Shown: positions 56,297 to 64,000 of the stretch, piece after piece
How the letters are laid out: each line of letters starts with the position of its first letter
Position numbering within the stretch: position 1 is the first letter of the stretch
Source: Marinactinospora thermotolerans DSM 45154
GTDB lineage: Bacteria; Actinomycetota; Actinomycetes; Streptosporangiales; Streptosporangiaceae
DNA: 64,000 nucleotides
Assembly: GCF_900167435.1 (NCBI RefSeq)
Contig: NZ_FUWS01000011.1
Coordinates: 124,001-188,000, forward strand
Direction of reading: 5' to 3'
The notes under the pieces: generated by a model
What the model saw: the letters and a program-made list of their open reading frames with translations, nothing else
Database searches by the model: none
Told to the model about the DNA's origin: nothing
Made by a program: the position numbers and the translations under genes

Positions 56297-58399
56297 GTGA
56301 CGACCGTGACGTCGGCCGATACAGCGTTCACCGGACGGGCTCCACGGTGGCGGGAGAGCGGGGCCGGCCCCGAGGCCTCGCTCCGAGAGCGTCTCGCCCA
56401 CTCGGGGCTCGACCACGAGGCCCGGCAGTGGGTCGTCGCGGCCCTGCTCGGGGACGAGGCGCTGGCCGCCCGGACCCGGGGCGAGCAGATCGAGGTCCCC
56501 GATCCGGGCGGTCCCGCTCCGGCCGGGAACCGCCCGCGGCGCGGGTTCCTGGGCAGGGTCGAGGTCCAGGGTTTTCGCGGCATCGGCCGCTCCTCCGCGC
56601 TGGAGTTCCCACCGGGGCCCGGCCTGACCGTCATCGTCGGGCGCAACGGTTCGGGCAAGTCCAGCTTCGCCGAGGCGATCGAGGCCGCCCTCACCGGCCG
56701 CAACCTGCGGTGGGACGCGATGCCCACGGCGTGGCGCGACGGCTGGCGCAACCTCCACTTCGACGACCGCACCGAGGTCAGCGTCGACCTGTACCTGTCG
56801 GGGGAGGAGCACCCGACCCGGGTCACGCGCACCTGGACGGGCGACAGCGTGCGTTCGGCGCGCGGTCGGGTCGTCCTGCCCTCGGGCGAGACCGTTCGGC
56901 TCGGGGACCTGGGGTGGGGTGAGGAGCTCGTCCGCTACCGCCCCTTCCTGTCCTACGACGAGCTCGGCCGGACCGTCACCGGGCGCGCGGCCGAGCTCTA
57001 CGACACCCTCACCGCGCTGCTGGGCCTGACCGAACTGGCCGAGGCCGAGCGGCGGCTGGCCAAGGCGTGCGACCGGCTGGCCAAACAGGAGAGCCGCCCC
57101 GGCCGCGACCTGCCCTACCTGGTCGAGCAGCTGAACGGAAGCGCCGACCCGCGTGCCCGGCGCGCCCTGGAGATCATCGGGTCCTCCTCGATCGACCTCG
57201 ACCGTCTCGCCTCGATCGCGGCGGACGACGGGCCCGCCGACCCCGCCCAGGAGGTCGTGCTGCGGCGGCTGCGCCGTCTCGCGGTCCCCGAGCGCGGTCT
57301 CATGACCGACGTGGTCAACGAGCTGCGCGGCGCGGCCATGGAACTCGCGATGGTCGCCGACAGCAAGGGGGCGCGGGCGCGCGGCCTCGTGGAGCTGCTG
57401 AACCAGGCGTTGGAACACCACCGGCGTCATCCGGCCGAGCGCGACTGCCCGGCCTGCGGCACCGGCGGGGCGCTGGGTCCCGACTGGGCGGACCGCGCCC
57501 GCGCGCAGATCGCGTCGCTGGAACCGGTGGCGGCCAGCGCCTCGGCGGCCTACGAACGCGCGGAGGCGGCCCGGGACCAGGCCCGCTTCCTCATGGCCCC
57601 GCCGCCCTCCTGGCTGCCGCCTGAGAGCGATCTGGGGCGCGTCTGGGCCGACTGGGCGGCCGGGGCCGCCATCACCGACCTCGGCGAGCTGGCCACCCAC
57701 ATCGAGGAGACGGGGCGGCGGTTGCGCTCCACGGCGATCGCCGCCCGCAAGGCCGCCACGGAGCGGCTCAACGACCCCTCCGACGGCTGGGCCGCGCTGG
57801 CCGAACAGCTCGCGGCCTGGACCGACGACGCGCGTGAGGCGGTGAAGGCGCGCGAGACCCTGGGACCGGCGGCGCGGGCGCTCGAGTGGTTCGCCGCGAC
57901 CGCCCGCGCGCTGCGCGAGGAACGGCTGCGGCCGCTCGCCGCGCACGCCGAACGGGTCTGGCGCCGGCTCCGGCAGGAGCGTCACATCGACCTTGAGGCG
58001 CTGCGCCTGGTGGGCAGGGGTGCCCAACGCCGCGTGGCCGTGGACGTCGCCGTCGACGGCGCCGATGTGTCGGGCACCTCCCCGGGGCTGCTCAGCCAGG
58101 GAGAGTTCCAGGCGCTGGCCCTGTCGATCTGCCTGCCGCGCACGCTCGCCCCGGGCAACCCCTTCGGTTTCCTCGTCCTCGACGACCCGGTGCAGGCGAT
58201 GGACACCGAGACCGTGGAGGGGCTGTCGGCGGTCCTCGCGGAAGTGGGGCGTCATCGCCAGCTCATCGTCTTCACCCATGACACCCGGCTGCCCGACGCG
58301 CTGCGCAGGCTCGGGCTGCCCGCCATGATCCGGACCATCCAGCGCGACGCGATGTCGAACGTGTGGATCGCGGATGAGGCCAGCTCAGTGGGGGTGTGA
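56297..58399 (+). CDS. RecF/SbcC-like AAA ATPase with CPxC hook
   Basis: A 700-aa SMC-related ATPase. Residues 1-80 form an unplaced N-terminal domain. The head follows with LGRVEVQGFRGIGRSSALEF, Walker A GRNGSGKSSFAEAIEAAL (about residue 117), a coiled coil with ERDCPACG (zinc-hook-like), signature LSQGEFQALALSICL, Walker B FLVLDDPVQAMD and a His in VFTHDTRLPDAL. It is distinct from JetC. It occupies the place where the nuclease JetD is expected. No nuclease or toprim domain is seen. Start GTG 56297 (or 56294). Confidence 0.82.
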   Translation: MTTVTSADTAFTGRAPRWRESGAGPEASLRERLAHSGLDHEARQWVVAALLGDEALAARTRGEQIEVPDPGGPAPAGNRPRRGFLGRVEVQGFRGIGRSSALEFPPGPGLTVIVGRNGSGKSSFAEAIEAALTGRNLRWDAMPTAWRDGWRNLHFDDRTEVSVDLYLSGEEHPTRVTRTWTGDSVRSARGRVVLPSGETVRLGDLGWGEELVRYRPFLSYDELGRTVTGRAAELYDTLTALLGLTELAEAERRLAKACDRLAKQESRPGRDLPYLVEQLNGSADPRARRALEIIGSSSIDLDRLASIAADDGPADPAQEVVLRRLRRLAVPERGLMTDVVNELRGAAMELAMVADSKGARARGLVELLNQALEHHRRHPAERDCPACGTGGALGPDWADRARAQIASLEPVAASASAAYERAEAARDQARFLMAPPPSWLPPESDLGRVWADWAAGAAITDLGELATHIEETGRRLRSTAIAARKAATERLNDPSDGWAALAEQLAAWTDDAREAVKARETLGPAARALEWFAATARALREERLRPLAAHAERVWRRLRQERHIDLEALRLVGRGAQRRVAVDVAVDGADVSGTSPGLLSQGEFQALALSICLPRTLAPGNPFGFLVLDDPVQAMDTETVEGLSAVLAEVGRHRQLIVFTHDTRLPDALRRLGLPAMIRTIQRDAMSNVWIADEASSVGV

Positions 58400-58430
58400 G
58401 GGGCGGGTGGAGGGGGCGTGGGCCGCCGAT

Positions 58431-58461
58431 TTGGCACTGCACCCCGAAACCCCTGTATAGT
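58431..58461 (+). promoter_or_regulatory. Promoter of tRNA-Thr
   Basis: TTGGCA (58431) and TATAGT (58456-58461), spaced by 19 bases, lie about 55 bases before the mature tRNA. The spacing is slightly long. Confidence 0.5.
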
Positions 58462-58514
58462 CATGACCAACGCGAAGGGCGGAACCCCGCAGAGGGGGGA
58501 AGCCGCAGGAGCGT

Positions 58515-58587
58515 GCCCCTTTAGCTCAGTCGGCAGAGCGTCTCCATGGTAAGGAGAAGGTCTACGGTTCGATTCCGTAAAGGGGCT
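58515..58587 (+). tRNA. tRNA-Thr (GGT)
   Basis: Acceptor GCCCCTT pairs with AAGGGGC. The anticodon loop ATGGTAA gives GGT. GGTTCGATTCC forms the T arm. 73 bases to the discriminator T; CCA not encoded. Confidence 0.95.
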
Positions 58588-58696
58588 CTACCACTTGACG
58601 AGATCCGGTCCACTCAGGTGGGTGGCCGGCGGTGGTCCCATTCGCCGGTCTGATCGGGTTCCGGTATCCTGATGGTTGTCCGGTTTCCCGGCTCTT

Positions 58697-58769
58697 GGCG
58701 GAGTAGCTCAGTCGGTAGAGCAAGCGGCTCATAATCGCTGTGTCGTCGGTTCAAGTCCGGCCTCCGCTA
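58697..58769 (+). tRNA. tRNA-Met (CAT), elongator type
   Basis: Acceptor GGCGGAG and CTCCGCT pair with a G1-U72 wobble, as in other actinobacterial elongator tRNA-Met. The anticodon loop CTCATAA gives CAT. CGGTTCAAGTCCGG is the T arm. The initiator feature (three G-C pairs in the anticodon stem with a C1-A72 mismatch) is absent. Confidence 0.93.
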
Positions 58770-58855
58770 CTACCTGCGCGACCCCTGACTCGTTCAGGGG
58801 TCACCGCGGGTCTTTTTCAGTGTTCGAATGTCGTTCAGCAGAAAGGCACTCCAAC

Positions 58856-59020
58856 GTGGCTGCCACCGACGTGAGGCCGAAGATCACCCTGGCCTGCCAG
58901 GAGTGCAAGCACCGTAACTACATCACGCGCAAGAACCGTCGGAACACCCCCGACCGTCTTGAGCTGAAGAAGTACTGCCCGAACTGCCGCTCCCACCGCG
59001 AGCACAAGGAGACCCGCTAG
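58856..59020 (+). CDS. rpmG: 50S ribosomal protein L33
   Basis: A 54-aa basic protein. [22 protein letters not shown] and [17 protein letters not shown] show the four-Cys (C+, zinc-binding) form of L33. GTG 58856 follows AAAGG. Neighbouring tRNA-Thr, tRNA-Met and hadAB/murB form the conserved actinobacterial block before secE-nusG. Confidence 0.97.
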   Translation: MAATDVRPKITLACQECKHRNYITRKNRRNTPDRLELKKYCPNCRSHREHKETR

Positions 59021-59089
59021 GTCTCTCCGTCCCGGACGGGACGGATGGCGTGGCCGCCCGGCAGAACGGCAGTGCCCCTAGGCATCACG

Positions 59090-59122
59090 TAGCCCAGTGA
59101 GCGTTTCAGGCTCACTGGGCTA
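59090..59122 (+). terminator. Hairpin after rpmG
   Basis: Arms TAGCCCAGTGAGC and GCTCACTGGGCTA form a 13-bp perfect stem around seven bases. No T tract follows. Confidence 0.75.
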
Positions 59123-59191
59123 CTACTGTGTTGGGGGTGCCCCGGCCGCGTGACCGGGCACGACGAGACGACGCAGCCGGAAAGGACGTCC

Positions 59192-59653
59192 ATGGCGATC
59201 AACCGCGACCTCCTGGGGCGGGTGTATCGGTCCCCGGAACCCTACGAGGTGACACGTGGGAAGATCCGGGAGTTCGCCGACGCGATCCAGGATCCCAACC
59301 CGGTGTACCGGGACACGGCCGAGGCGAAGGCCGCCGGCTACGCCGACGTCATCGCGCCCCCCACGTTCCCGATCATCATGGGCATGGAGGCGGCCGGACA
59401 GGCCGTCACCGATCCTGAACTGCGGCTCGACTTCTCGATGGTGGTCCACGGCGACCAGCGGTTCCGCTACAGCCGTCCCCTCCAGGCCGGTGACGTGGTC
59501 ACCACGGTCACCACCATCTCCGACATCAAGGTCCTCGGCGGCAACGAGCTCATCACCCTGGAGAGCGAGATCTCCACCCTCGCGGGCGAGCACGTCGTCA
59601 CGTCGGTCAACATGCTGGTTGTGCGTGGCGGTGCCGCGCAGGGGGAGAAGTAG
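59192..59653 (+). CDS. hadA: MaoC-like (3R)-hydroxyacyl-ACP dehydratase subunit A
   Basis: A 153-aa hotdog-fold subunit. It resembles HadA of the HadAB fatty-acid (in mycobacteria mycolic-acid) dehydratase: VTRGKIREFADAIQDPNPVY, VIAPPTFPI and HGDQRFRYSRPLQAGD. It forms a heterodimer with HadB, which supplies the catalytic residues, and acts in FAS-II-type elongation. ATG 59192 follows GGAAAGGA. HadB starts 12 bases after its stop. Confidence 0.92.
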   Translation: MAINRDLLGRVYRSPEPYEVTRGKIREFADAIQDPNPVYRDTAEAKAAGYADVIAPPTFPIIMGMEAAGQAVTDPELRLDFSMVVHGDQRFRYSRPLQAGDVVTTVTTISDIKVLGGNELITLESEISTLAGEHVVTSVNMLVVRGGAAQGEK

Positions 59654-59664
59654 GGGATCGCGCC

Positions 59665-60093
59665 ATGACCACCACCGTTCGCTACGACGACGTCGAAGTC
59701 GGCACGGAACTGCCCGAGCAGACCTATCCGGTCCGGCGACTCGACCTCATCCGCTACGCGGGCGCCTCCGGCGACTTCAACGTCATCCACTGGAACGAGC
59801 GCGTCGCCAAGTCGGTGGGGCTGCCCGGGGTGATCGCGCACGGCATGCTCACGATGGCCGAGGCGGGCCGCCTGGTCACCGACTGGGTGGGCGACCCCGG
59901 CGCCATCGTCGAGTACGGCGTCCGCTTCTCCGCCCCCGTGGTGGTGCCCGACGACGACCAGGGCGCCGAGATCGTCGTCAGCGGCAAGGTCACCGAGAAG
60001 CGCGGGGACAACCAGGTGGTCATCGCCATCACCGCGCGTTCGGGCGGTGTCAAGGTCCTGGCCCGCTCCACCGCCGTCGTCCGCCTGGCCTGA
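59665..60093 (+). CDS. hadB: MaoC-like (3R)-hydroxyacyl-ACP dehydratase subunit B
   Basis: The catalytic subunit (142 aa). The hydratase-2 motif ASGDFNVIHWNE carries the catalytic Asp and His. GVIAHGMLTMAEAGRLVTDW is the second family segment. GGGG precedes the ATG. It pairs with hadA; the order rpmG-hadA-hadB-murB is conserved in actinobacteria. Confidence 0.93.
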   Translation: MTTTVRYDDVEVGTELPEQTYPVRRLDLIRYAGASGDFNVIHWNERVAKSVGLPGVIAHGMLTMAEAGRLVTDWVGDPGAIVEYGVRFSAPVVVPDDDQGAEIVVSGKVTEKRGDNQVVIAITARSGGVKVLARSTAVVRLA

Positions 60094-60164
60094 CCGCGTC
60101 CGCATCGATCCGCCCGCGGTGTCCTCGGCCGCCGCGGGCACTTCGTCCCACCCAGAGGTGTCCC

Positions 60165-61247
60165 GTGCCTGTTGTCCCCGCCCGTAACGTCCCGCTGGCC
60201 GGCTACACCACGCTGGGCCTCGGCGGCCCCGCCGCGACGTTCCTCACCGTCGGCGACACCGACGCGCTGATCGAAGCGGTGAGCGAGGCCGACGCGGCCG
60301 GTGAGCCGTTGCTCGTCCTGGGCGGCGGCAGCAACCTCGTCGTCGCCGACGAGGGGTTCGCCGGGACCGTCGTCCACGTCGACTCCCGTGGTGTCGCCGT
60401 CGAGCCGGCCGCGGACGGCGAGGAGGCCGCGACCGTGCGGGTCCGGGCCGCCGCCGGTGTCGAGTGGGAGCCCCTGGTCCGGCGCTGCGTCGAGGACGGG
60501 CTCAGCGGGATCGAGTGCCTTTCGGGCATCCCGGGCCGGGTCGGCTCCACCCCGATCCAGAACGTGGGCGCCTACGGCCAGGAGGTCAGCCAGACGATCG
60601 CCGAGGTGGTCGTCTACGACCGCGAGCTCGGCGCCACGCGCACGCTGACCAACGCGGAGTGCGAGTTCGCCTACCGCGACAGCGTGTTCAAGGGGGACGA
60701 CCGCTATGTCGTCTGCGAAGTCGTGTTCGCCCTGACCCGATCGGAGCTGAGCCGGCCGATCCGCTACGCGGAGCTCGCCCGCAGGCTCGGCGTCGAGGCC
60801 GGCGACCGGGTCCCGCTGGCCGATGCGCGGGCCGCGGTCTTGGAGCTGCGCCGGGGGAAGGGGATGGTCATCGACCCCGCCGACCCCGACACGCGAAGCG
60901 CGGGCTCGTTCTTCACCAACCCGATCCTCTCCCCCGCGGAGTTCACCGAGTTCCGCAAGCGGGTCGCCGACCGTCTGGGGCCGGAGGCGGAGCCCCCGGC
61001 CTACCCCGCTCCCGACGGCCGGACCAAGACCTCCGCGGCCTGGCTGATCGACCGCGCGGGGTTCGGCAAGGGATACGGCGCAGGTCCGGCCCGGATCTCC
61101 ACCAAGCACACGCTCGCGCTGACCAACCGGGGCGGCGCCAGGACCGAGGACCTGCTGGCGCTGGCGCGTGAGGTCCGCGCGGGGGTGGCCGAGGCGTTCG
61201 GCGTCACGCTGGTCAACGAACCGGTGATGGTGGGCGTCGCGCTGTGA
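60165..61247 (+). CDS. murB: UDP-N-acetylmuramate dehydrogenase
   Basis: This FAD enzyme (360 aa) reduces UDP-GlcNAc-enolpyruvate to UDP-MurNAc in peptidoglycan synthesis. FAD-binding is seen in VLGGGSNLVVADEGF and GIPGRVGSTPIQNVGAYGQE, the catalytic Ser in RSAGSFFTNPI, and the final Glu in LVNEPVMVG. KTSAAWLIDRAGFGKG is the substrate-binding segment. GTG 60165 follows AGAGG. Confidence 0.96.
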   Translation: MPVVPARNVPLAGYTTLGLGGPAATFLTVGDTDALIEAVSEADAAGEPLLVLGGGSNLVVADEGFAGTVVHVDSRGVAVEPAADGEEAATVRVRAAAGVEWEPLVRRCVEDGLSGIECLSGIPGRVGSTPIQNVGAYGQEVSQTIAEVVVYDRELGATRTLTNAECEFAYRDSVFKGDDRYVVCEVVFALTRSELSRPIRYAELARRLGVEAGDRVPLADARAAVLELRRGKGMVIDPADPDTRSAGSFFTNPILSPAEFTEFRKRVADRLGPEAEPPAYPAPDGRTKTSAAWLIDRAGFGKGYGAGPARISTKHTLALTNRGGARTEDLLALAREVRAGVAEAFGVTLVNEPVMVGVAL

Positions 61248-61253
61248 GCCCGC

Positions 61254-61308
61254 GCCGTCCGGTCGGACCCGGTCCGACCGGACGGCGGAATGCCGTTCTT
61301 TTTTCTTA
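61254..61308 (+). terminator. Rho-independent terminator after murB
   Basis: Fifteen-base arms (61254-61268 and 61272-61286) pair perfectly around CCG. A T-rich run follows at 61297-61308. Confidence 0.85.
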
Positions 61309-61366
61309 GGGGCGCCGAACTCTTTTATTCGGACGGCTTTCGAGAATTCCTCGGCGAACCGAGAAA

Positions 61367-61394
61367 TTGCCCCTCGCCAATTCCCTGGTAAAGT
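61367..61394 (+). promoter_or_regulatory. Promoter of the Mn transporter transcript
   Basis: TTGCCC (61367) and TAAAGT (61389-61394), 16 bases apart. Transcription would begin near 61401, just before the riboswitch P1 stem. Confidence 0.6.
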
Positions 61395-61403
61395 GGAATT
61401 CGT

Positions 61404-61549
61404 CGAAGGGGAGTAGTCCTCAATTCGCGTGGTCGACACACTGGCCCTGGTCATCCAGCTGGCCCGGTCGCGCGAGCCTCGAACTCCAGGCGGACGAGAC
61501 CTTCGGCCCGGCAGGTGATGCCGGGCCGAAGTGTGGCGTCCGCCTTTCG
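61404..61549 (+). ncRNA. yybP-ykoY manganese riboswitch
   Basis: P1 pairs CGAAGGG (61404-61410) with CCTTTCG (61543-61549). The 5' loop carries the conserved GGGGAGTAG. The second arm is a hairpin with GGCCCGGCAGGTGATGCCGGG, which contains the consensus L3 core. This class binds Mn2+ and usually turns on Mn exporters. The downstream gene (TMEM165/Gdt1 family) fits that role. The 40 bases between P1 and the start codon are short for an attenuator, so translational control is as likely as transcriptional. Confidence 0.9.
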
Positions 61550-61588
61550 CTTCTGCCCGGTCCTCAAGTTGAAGGGTGGAAGACCTCC

Positions 61589-62185
61589 GTGGAGTTTCTC
61601 ACAGCACTCACCGTTGGCGCGGGAGTCGTTTTTCTCGCTGAAATGGGTGATAAGACCCAACTCGTCGCGATGTCCCTCGCGACCCGCTATCGGGTCGTCA
61701 CGGTCCTGCTCGGGATCACGGCGGCCACGGTCGTGGTGCACGGACTCAGCGTCCTCATCGCCGAGGTGCTCGGTCTCGCGATCCCCACCGACTGGGTGAC
61801 CCTCATCGCGGGGATCGCGTTCATCGTCTTCGGGCTGTGGACGCTGCGCGGGGACGAGCTCACGGACAAGGACGAGGAACGCGCGGCGTCCCGCCGCATC
61901 AGGTCGGGGTTCATCACCGTCTGCGTGGTCTTCTTCGTCGCCGAGCTCGGGGACAAGACCATGCTCGCCACCATCACCGTCGGCACCCAGCACGACTGGC
62001 TGCCGGTGTGGATCGGCTCGACCGTCGGCATGGTCGCCGCCGACGCGGTGGCGATCGCGCTCGGCGCCGCGCTGGGCAAGCGGCTGCCCGAGCGGGCCAT
62101 CCAGATCGGCGCGGCCCTGTTGTTCTTCGTCGCCGGCGCGGCGATGACCATCCAGGGGGTGCGCATGCTGGCCCTGGCCGCCTGA
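61589..62185 (+). CDS. UPF0016/TMEM165-Gdt1 family Mn2+ (Ca2+) transporter
   Basis: A 198-aa six-helix membrane protein made of two three-helix repeats. Each repeat carries the family motif E-x-G-D-K-[TS]: AEMGDKTQL and AELGDKTML. These acidic residues coordinate the cation. Relatives (MneA, Mnx, Gdt1) export manganese. GTG 61589 is preceded by GAAGGG. Control by the upstream yybP-ykoY element indicates induction by Mn2+. Confidence 0.92.
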   Translation: MEFLTALTVGAGVVFLAEMGDKTQLVAMSLATRYRVVTVLLGITAATVVVHGLSVLIAEVLGLAIPTDWVTLIAGIAFIVFGLWTLRGDELTDKDEERAASRRIRSGFITVCVVFFVAELGDKTMLATITVGTQHDWLPVWIGSTVGMVAADAVAIALGAALGKRLPERAIQIGAALLFFVAGAAMTIQGVRMLALAA

Positions 62186-62213
62186 CCCCGCTCCAGCGGG
62201 CGGCGCGGGAGGG

Positions 62214-63239
62214 TCAGGCGCCCACAGGGGTGGCCAGCCAGGCGTCGACCCCGGCGAGCAGCTCCTTCTTACGCCCCTCGGGGGCCGCCGAGCCCCGGAT
62301 CGACATGCGCGCCAACTCCGCCAGCTCGCGGTCGTCGAACCCGAACACCTCGCGGGCGGTCTCGTACTGGGCGGCCAGACGGGGACCGAACAACAGCGGG
62401 TCGTCGGTCCCCAGCGCGATCGGGACCCCGTTGTCGAAGAGCCGGCGCAGCGGCACCTGGGCCACGTCGTCCACCACCCCCAGGCCCGCGTTGGAGCTCG
62501 GGCAGACCTCCAGGGTCACGCCCTGGGTCGCGATGCGCTCGACCAGGTGGGGGTCCTCGATGGCGCGGACACCGTGCCCGATCCGGTCGGCGTCGAGCAC
62601 GTCGAGACACTCCTGGACGCTGCGCGGGCCCATCAACTCGCCCCCGTGGGGCACCGACAGCAGCCCGCTGCGCCGCGCGATGCGGAACGCGCCCTCGAAG
62701 TCGAGAGCGCGTCCGCGCCGCTCGTCGTTGTTCAGGCCGAAGCCGACGACCCCGCGCCCGGCGTACTGGGTGGCCAGGCGGGCCAGCGCCTTGGCGTCCA
62801 ACGGGTGCTTCGTCCGGTTGGCGGCCACCACGATCCCCACGCCCACCCCGGTCTCGGCCTCGGCGACGCCGGCGGCGTCGAGGATCAGCTCCAGGGTGGC
62901 GGTGAGCCCGTCGAAGCGGGAGGCGTACCCGCTGGGGTCGACCTGGATCTCCAGCCAGCCCGACCCCGCCGCCCGCTCGTCCTCGGCGGCCTCGCGCAAC
63001 AACCGGTACAGGTCCTCGGGGGTCCGCAGCACCGAACGCGCGATGTCGTAGAGCCGCTGGAAGCGGAACCAGCCGCGCTCGTCGGTCGCCCGCAGCCGGG
63101 GCGGCCACTCCTCGACGAGCGCGTGGGGCAGGTGCACCCCGTGACGGTCGGCGAGCTCCACCAGGGTGGAGTGCCGCATCGAGCCGGTGAAGTGCAGGTG
63201 AAGGTGTGCCTTGGGGAGTTGGGAGATCGGGCGTTCCAT
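62214..63239 (-). CDS. add: Adenosine deaminase
   Basis: This metal-dependent hydrolase (341 aa) converts adenosine to inosine. Metal site: HLHLHFTGS (HxH). Further ligands and catalytic residues: VPHGGELMGP (His, Glu), IGHGVRAIEDP, CPSSNAGL and ALGTDDPLLFG (Asp). The first motif reads HLHFTGS rather than the usual HVHLDGS/HLEGS, a mild deviation. ATG 63239 or ATG 63257 are both possible. Same strand as the aminotransferase that precedes it. Confidence 0.92.
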   Translation of the reverse strand: MERPISQLPKAHLHLHFTGSMRHSTLVELADRHGVHLPHALVEEWPPRLRATDERGWFRFQRLYDIARSVLRTPEDLYRLLREAAEDERAAGSGWLEIQVDPSGYASRFDGLTATLELILDAAGVAEAETGVGVGIVVAANRTKHPLDAKALARLATQYAGRGVVGFGLNNDERRGRALDFEGAFRIARRSGLLSVPHGGELMGPRSVQECLDVLDADRIGHGVRAIEDPHLVERIATQGVTLEVCPSSNAGLGVVDDVAQVPLRRLFDNGVPIALGTDDPLLFGPRLAAQYETAREVFGFDDRELAELARMSIRGSAAPEGRKKELLAGVDAWLATPVGA

Positions 63240-63343
63240 GTCCCAACTCTGCCCCATGCCGGGCCGCGTGGTCGCCGCTGTGGGCAAAAACATGTCCGCC
63301 CCGGCACCCGCTCGGGGGCCGGGGCGGACCGAGAGGCCGGAGC

Positions 63344-64000
63344 CTACTGCGCCTCACTCAGCAGCTTGGCGATGCGGCCGACCCCCTCGGCGAGGTCGGC
63401 GTCGCCCAGCGCGTAGGACAGCCGCAGGTAGCCGGGGGTGCCGAACGCCTCGCCGGGGACGACCGCCACCTCGGCCTGCTCCAAGATGAGCTCGGCCAGC
63501 TCGCCGGAGCTCTGCGGGCGCCTGCCCCGGATCTCCCGGCCGAGCACGCCCTTGACCGAGGGGTAGGCGTAGAAGGCGCCCTGGGGCTCGGGGCACACGA
63601 CACCGGGGATCTCGTTGAGCATCCGCACGATCGTGCGCCGGCGGCGGTCGAAGGCCGTCCGCATCTCGTCGACGGCGCTGAGGTCCCCCGAGACCGCGGC
63701 GAGCGCGGCGACCTGGGACACGTTGGCCACGTTGGACGTGGCGTGGGACTGGAGGTTGCCCGCGGCCTTGACGACGTCCTTGGGGCCCACGATCCAGCCC
63801 ACGCGCCAACCGGTCATCGCGTAGGTCTTGGCGACACCGTTGACGACGACCGTCCGGTCGGCGAGCTCGGGCACCTCGACCGGCATCGAGGTGAAGCGCG
63901 CGTCCCCGTAGACCAGGTGCTCGTAGATCTCGTCGGTGAGGACCCACAGGTCGTTGGCCGCGGCCCAGCGGCCGATCTCGCGGACCTGCTCCGGGGAGTA
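63344..64000 (-). CDS. aspC: Aspartate aminotransferase-type class I aminotransferase (5' end outside window)
   Basis: The frame is open to the window edge, so the N-terminal half is missing; the C-terminal 218 residues remain. [13 protein letters not shown] supplies the Asp/Tyr that bind PLP, and [15 protein letters not shown] holds the PLP lysine. [20 protein letters not shown] is the C-terminal helix with the substrate-carboxylate Arg (LRLSYA). In actinobacteria this gene is normally next to secE and nusG, expected just beyond the window. Confidence 0.93.
   Translation of the reverse strand, partial: YSPEQVREIGRWAAANDLWVLTDEIYEHLVYGDARFTSMPVEVPELADRTVVVNGVAKTYAMTGWRVGWIVGPKDVVKAAGNLQSHATSNVANVSQVAALAAVSGDLSAVDEMRTAFDRRRRTIVRMLNEIPGVVCPEPQGAFYAYPSVKGVLGREIRGRRPQSSGELAELILEQAEVAVVPGEAFGTPGYLRLSYALGDADLAEGVGRIAKLLSEAQ

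Noticed and set aside
56328-56612. Minus-strand ORF overlapping the start of the RecF-like ATPase
   Set aside because: Shadow of the plus-strand gene; no ribosome binding site and compositionally biased.
1-64000. CRISPR array, insertion sequences or prophage
   Set aside because: No spaced direct repeats, transposase motifs or phage structural genes were recognised in the window.

Overview
The window is high-GC actinobacterial chromosome, most like a Nocardiopsaceae-type organism (Nocardiopsis, Streptomonospora or Thermobifida relatives). This is inferred from the codon bias, the many GTG starts, the nuo order followed by a polyprenyl diphosphate synthase, the block rpmG - hadA - hadB - murB - adenosine deaminase - aminotransferase, and several apparently leaderless promoters. 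Family names rest on motif recognition; no database search was run.

Layout. 1-12113: nuoFGHIJKLMN of respiratory complex I (nuoF cut by the window edge), followed by a trans-polyprenyl diphosphate synthase probably serving menaquinone. 13484-18032: PRC-barrel protein, RarD-type permease, membrane-anchored beta-lactamase-family hydrolase and MsrA. 18398-26939: an accessory segment with a 5-aminolevulinate synthase, a D-3-phosphoglycerate-dehydrogenase-like enzyme, a GNAT, a Gfo/Idh/MocA oxidoreductase and an asparagine-synthetase-like amidotransferase. Next to it is an ArsR-type regulator with an MFS exporter, controlled by a promoter with two inverted-repeat operators. A gene-poor stretch and a LysR regulator follow.

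29868-36016: a tightly packed run of hotdog thioesterase, bioM, bioN, bioY, acyl-CoA ligase, thiolase and MDR reductase. It recalls the biotin-regulated yhfUTS group (bioY, ligase, thiolase) of Bacillus, but the thiolase lacks one catalytic cysteine. 36277-46576: housekeeping enzymes, including a fused gamma-alpha/beta 2-oxoacid:ferredoxin oxidoreductase (korAB). About 210 nt upstream of korA is a 32-codon leader peptide with the HVDLxRxxSAxC signature.

46825-48587: tRNA-Tyr and three tandem small secreted proteins. 49510-58399: remains of a Wadjet-type (JetABC) SMC defence locus. The kleisin JetA is reduced to its C-terminal half, JetB and JetC look intact, and the nuclease JetD is missing; its usual place is taken by a RecF/SbcC-like ATPase. 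58515-64000: tRNA-Thr, tRNA-Met, rpmG, hadAB, murB, a yybP-ykoY manganese riboswitch before a Gdt1-type Mn transporter, adenosine deaminase, and an aminotransferase cut by the window end.
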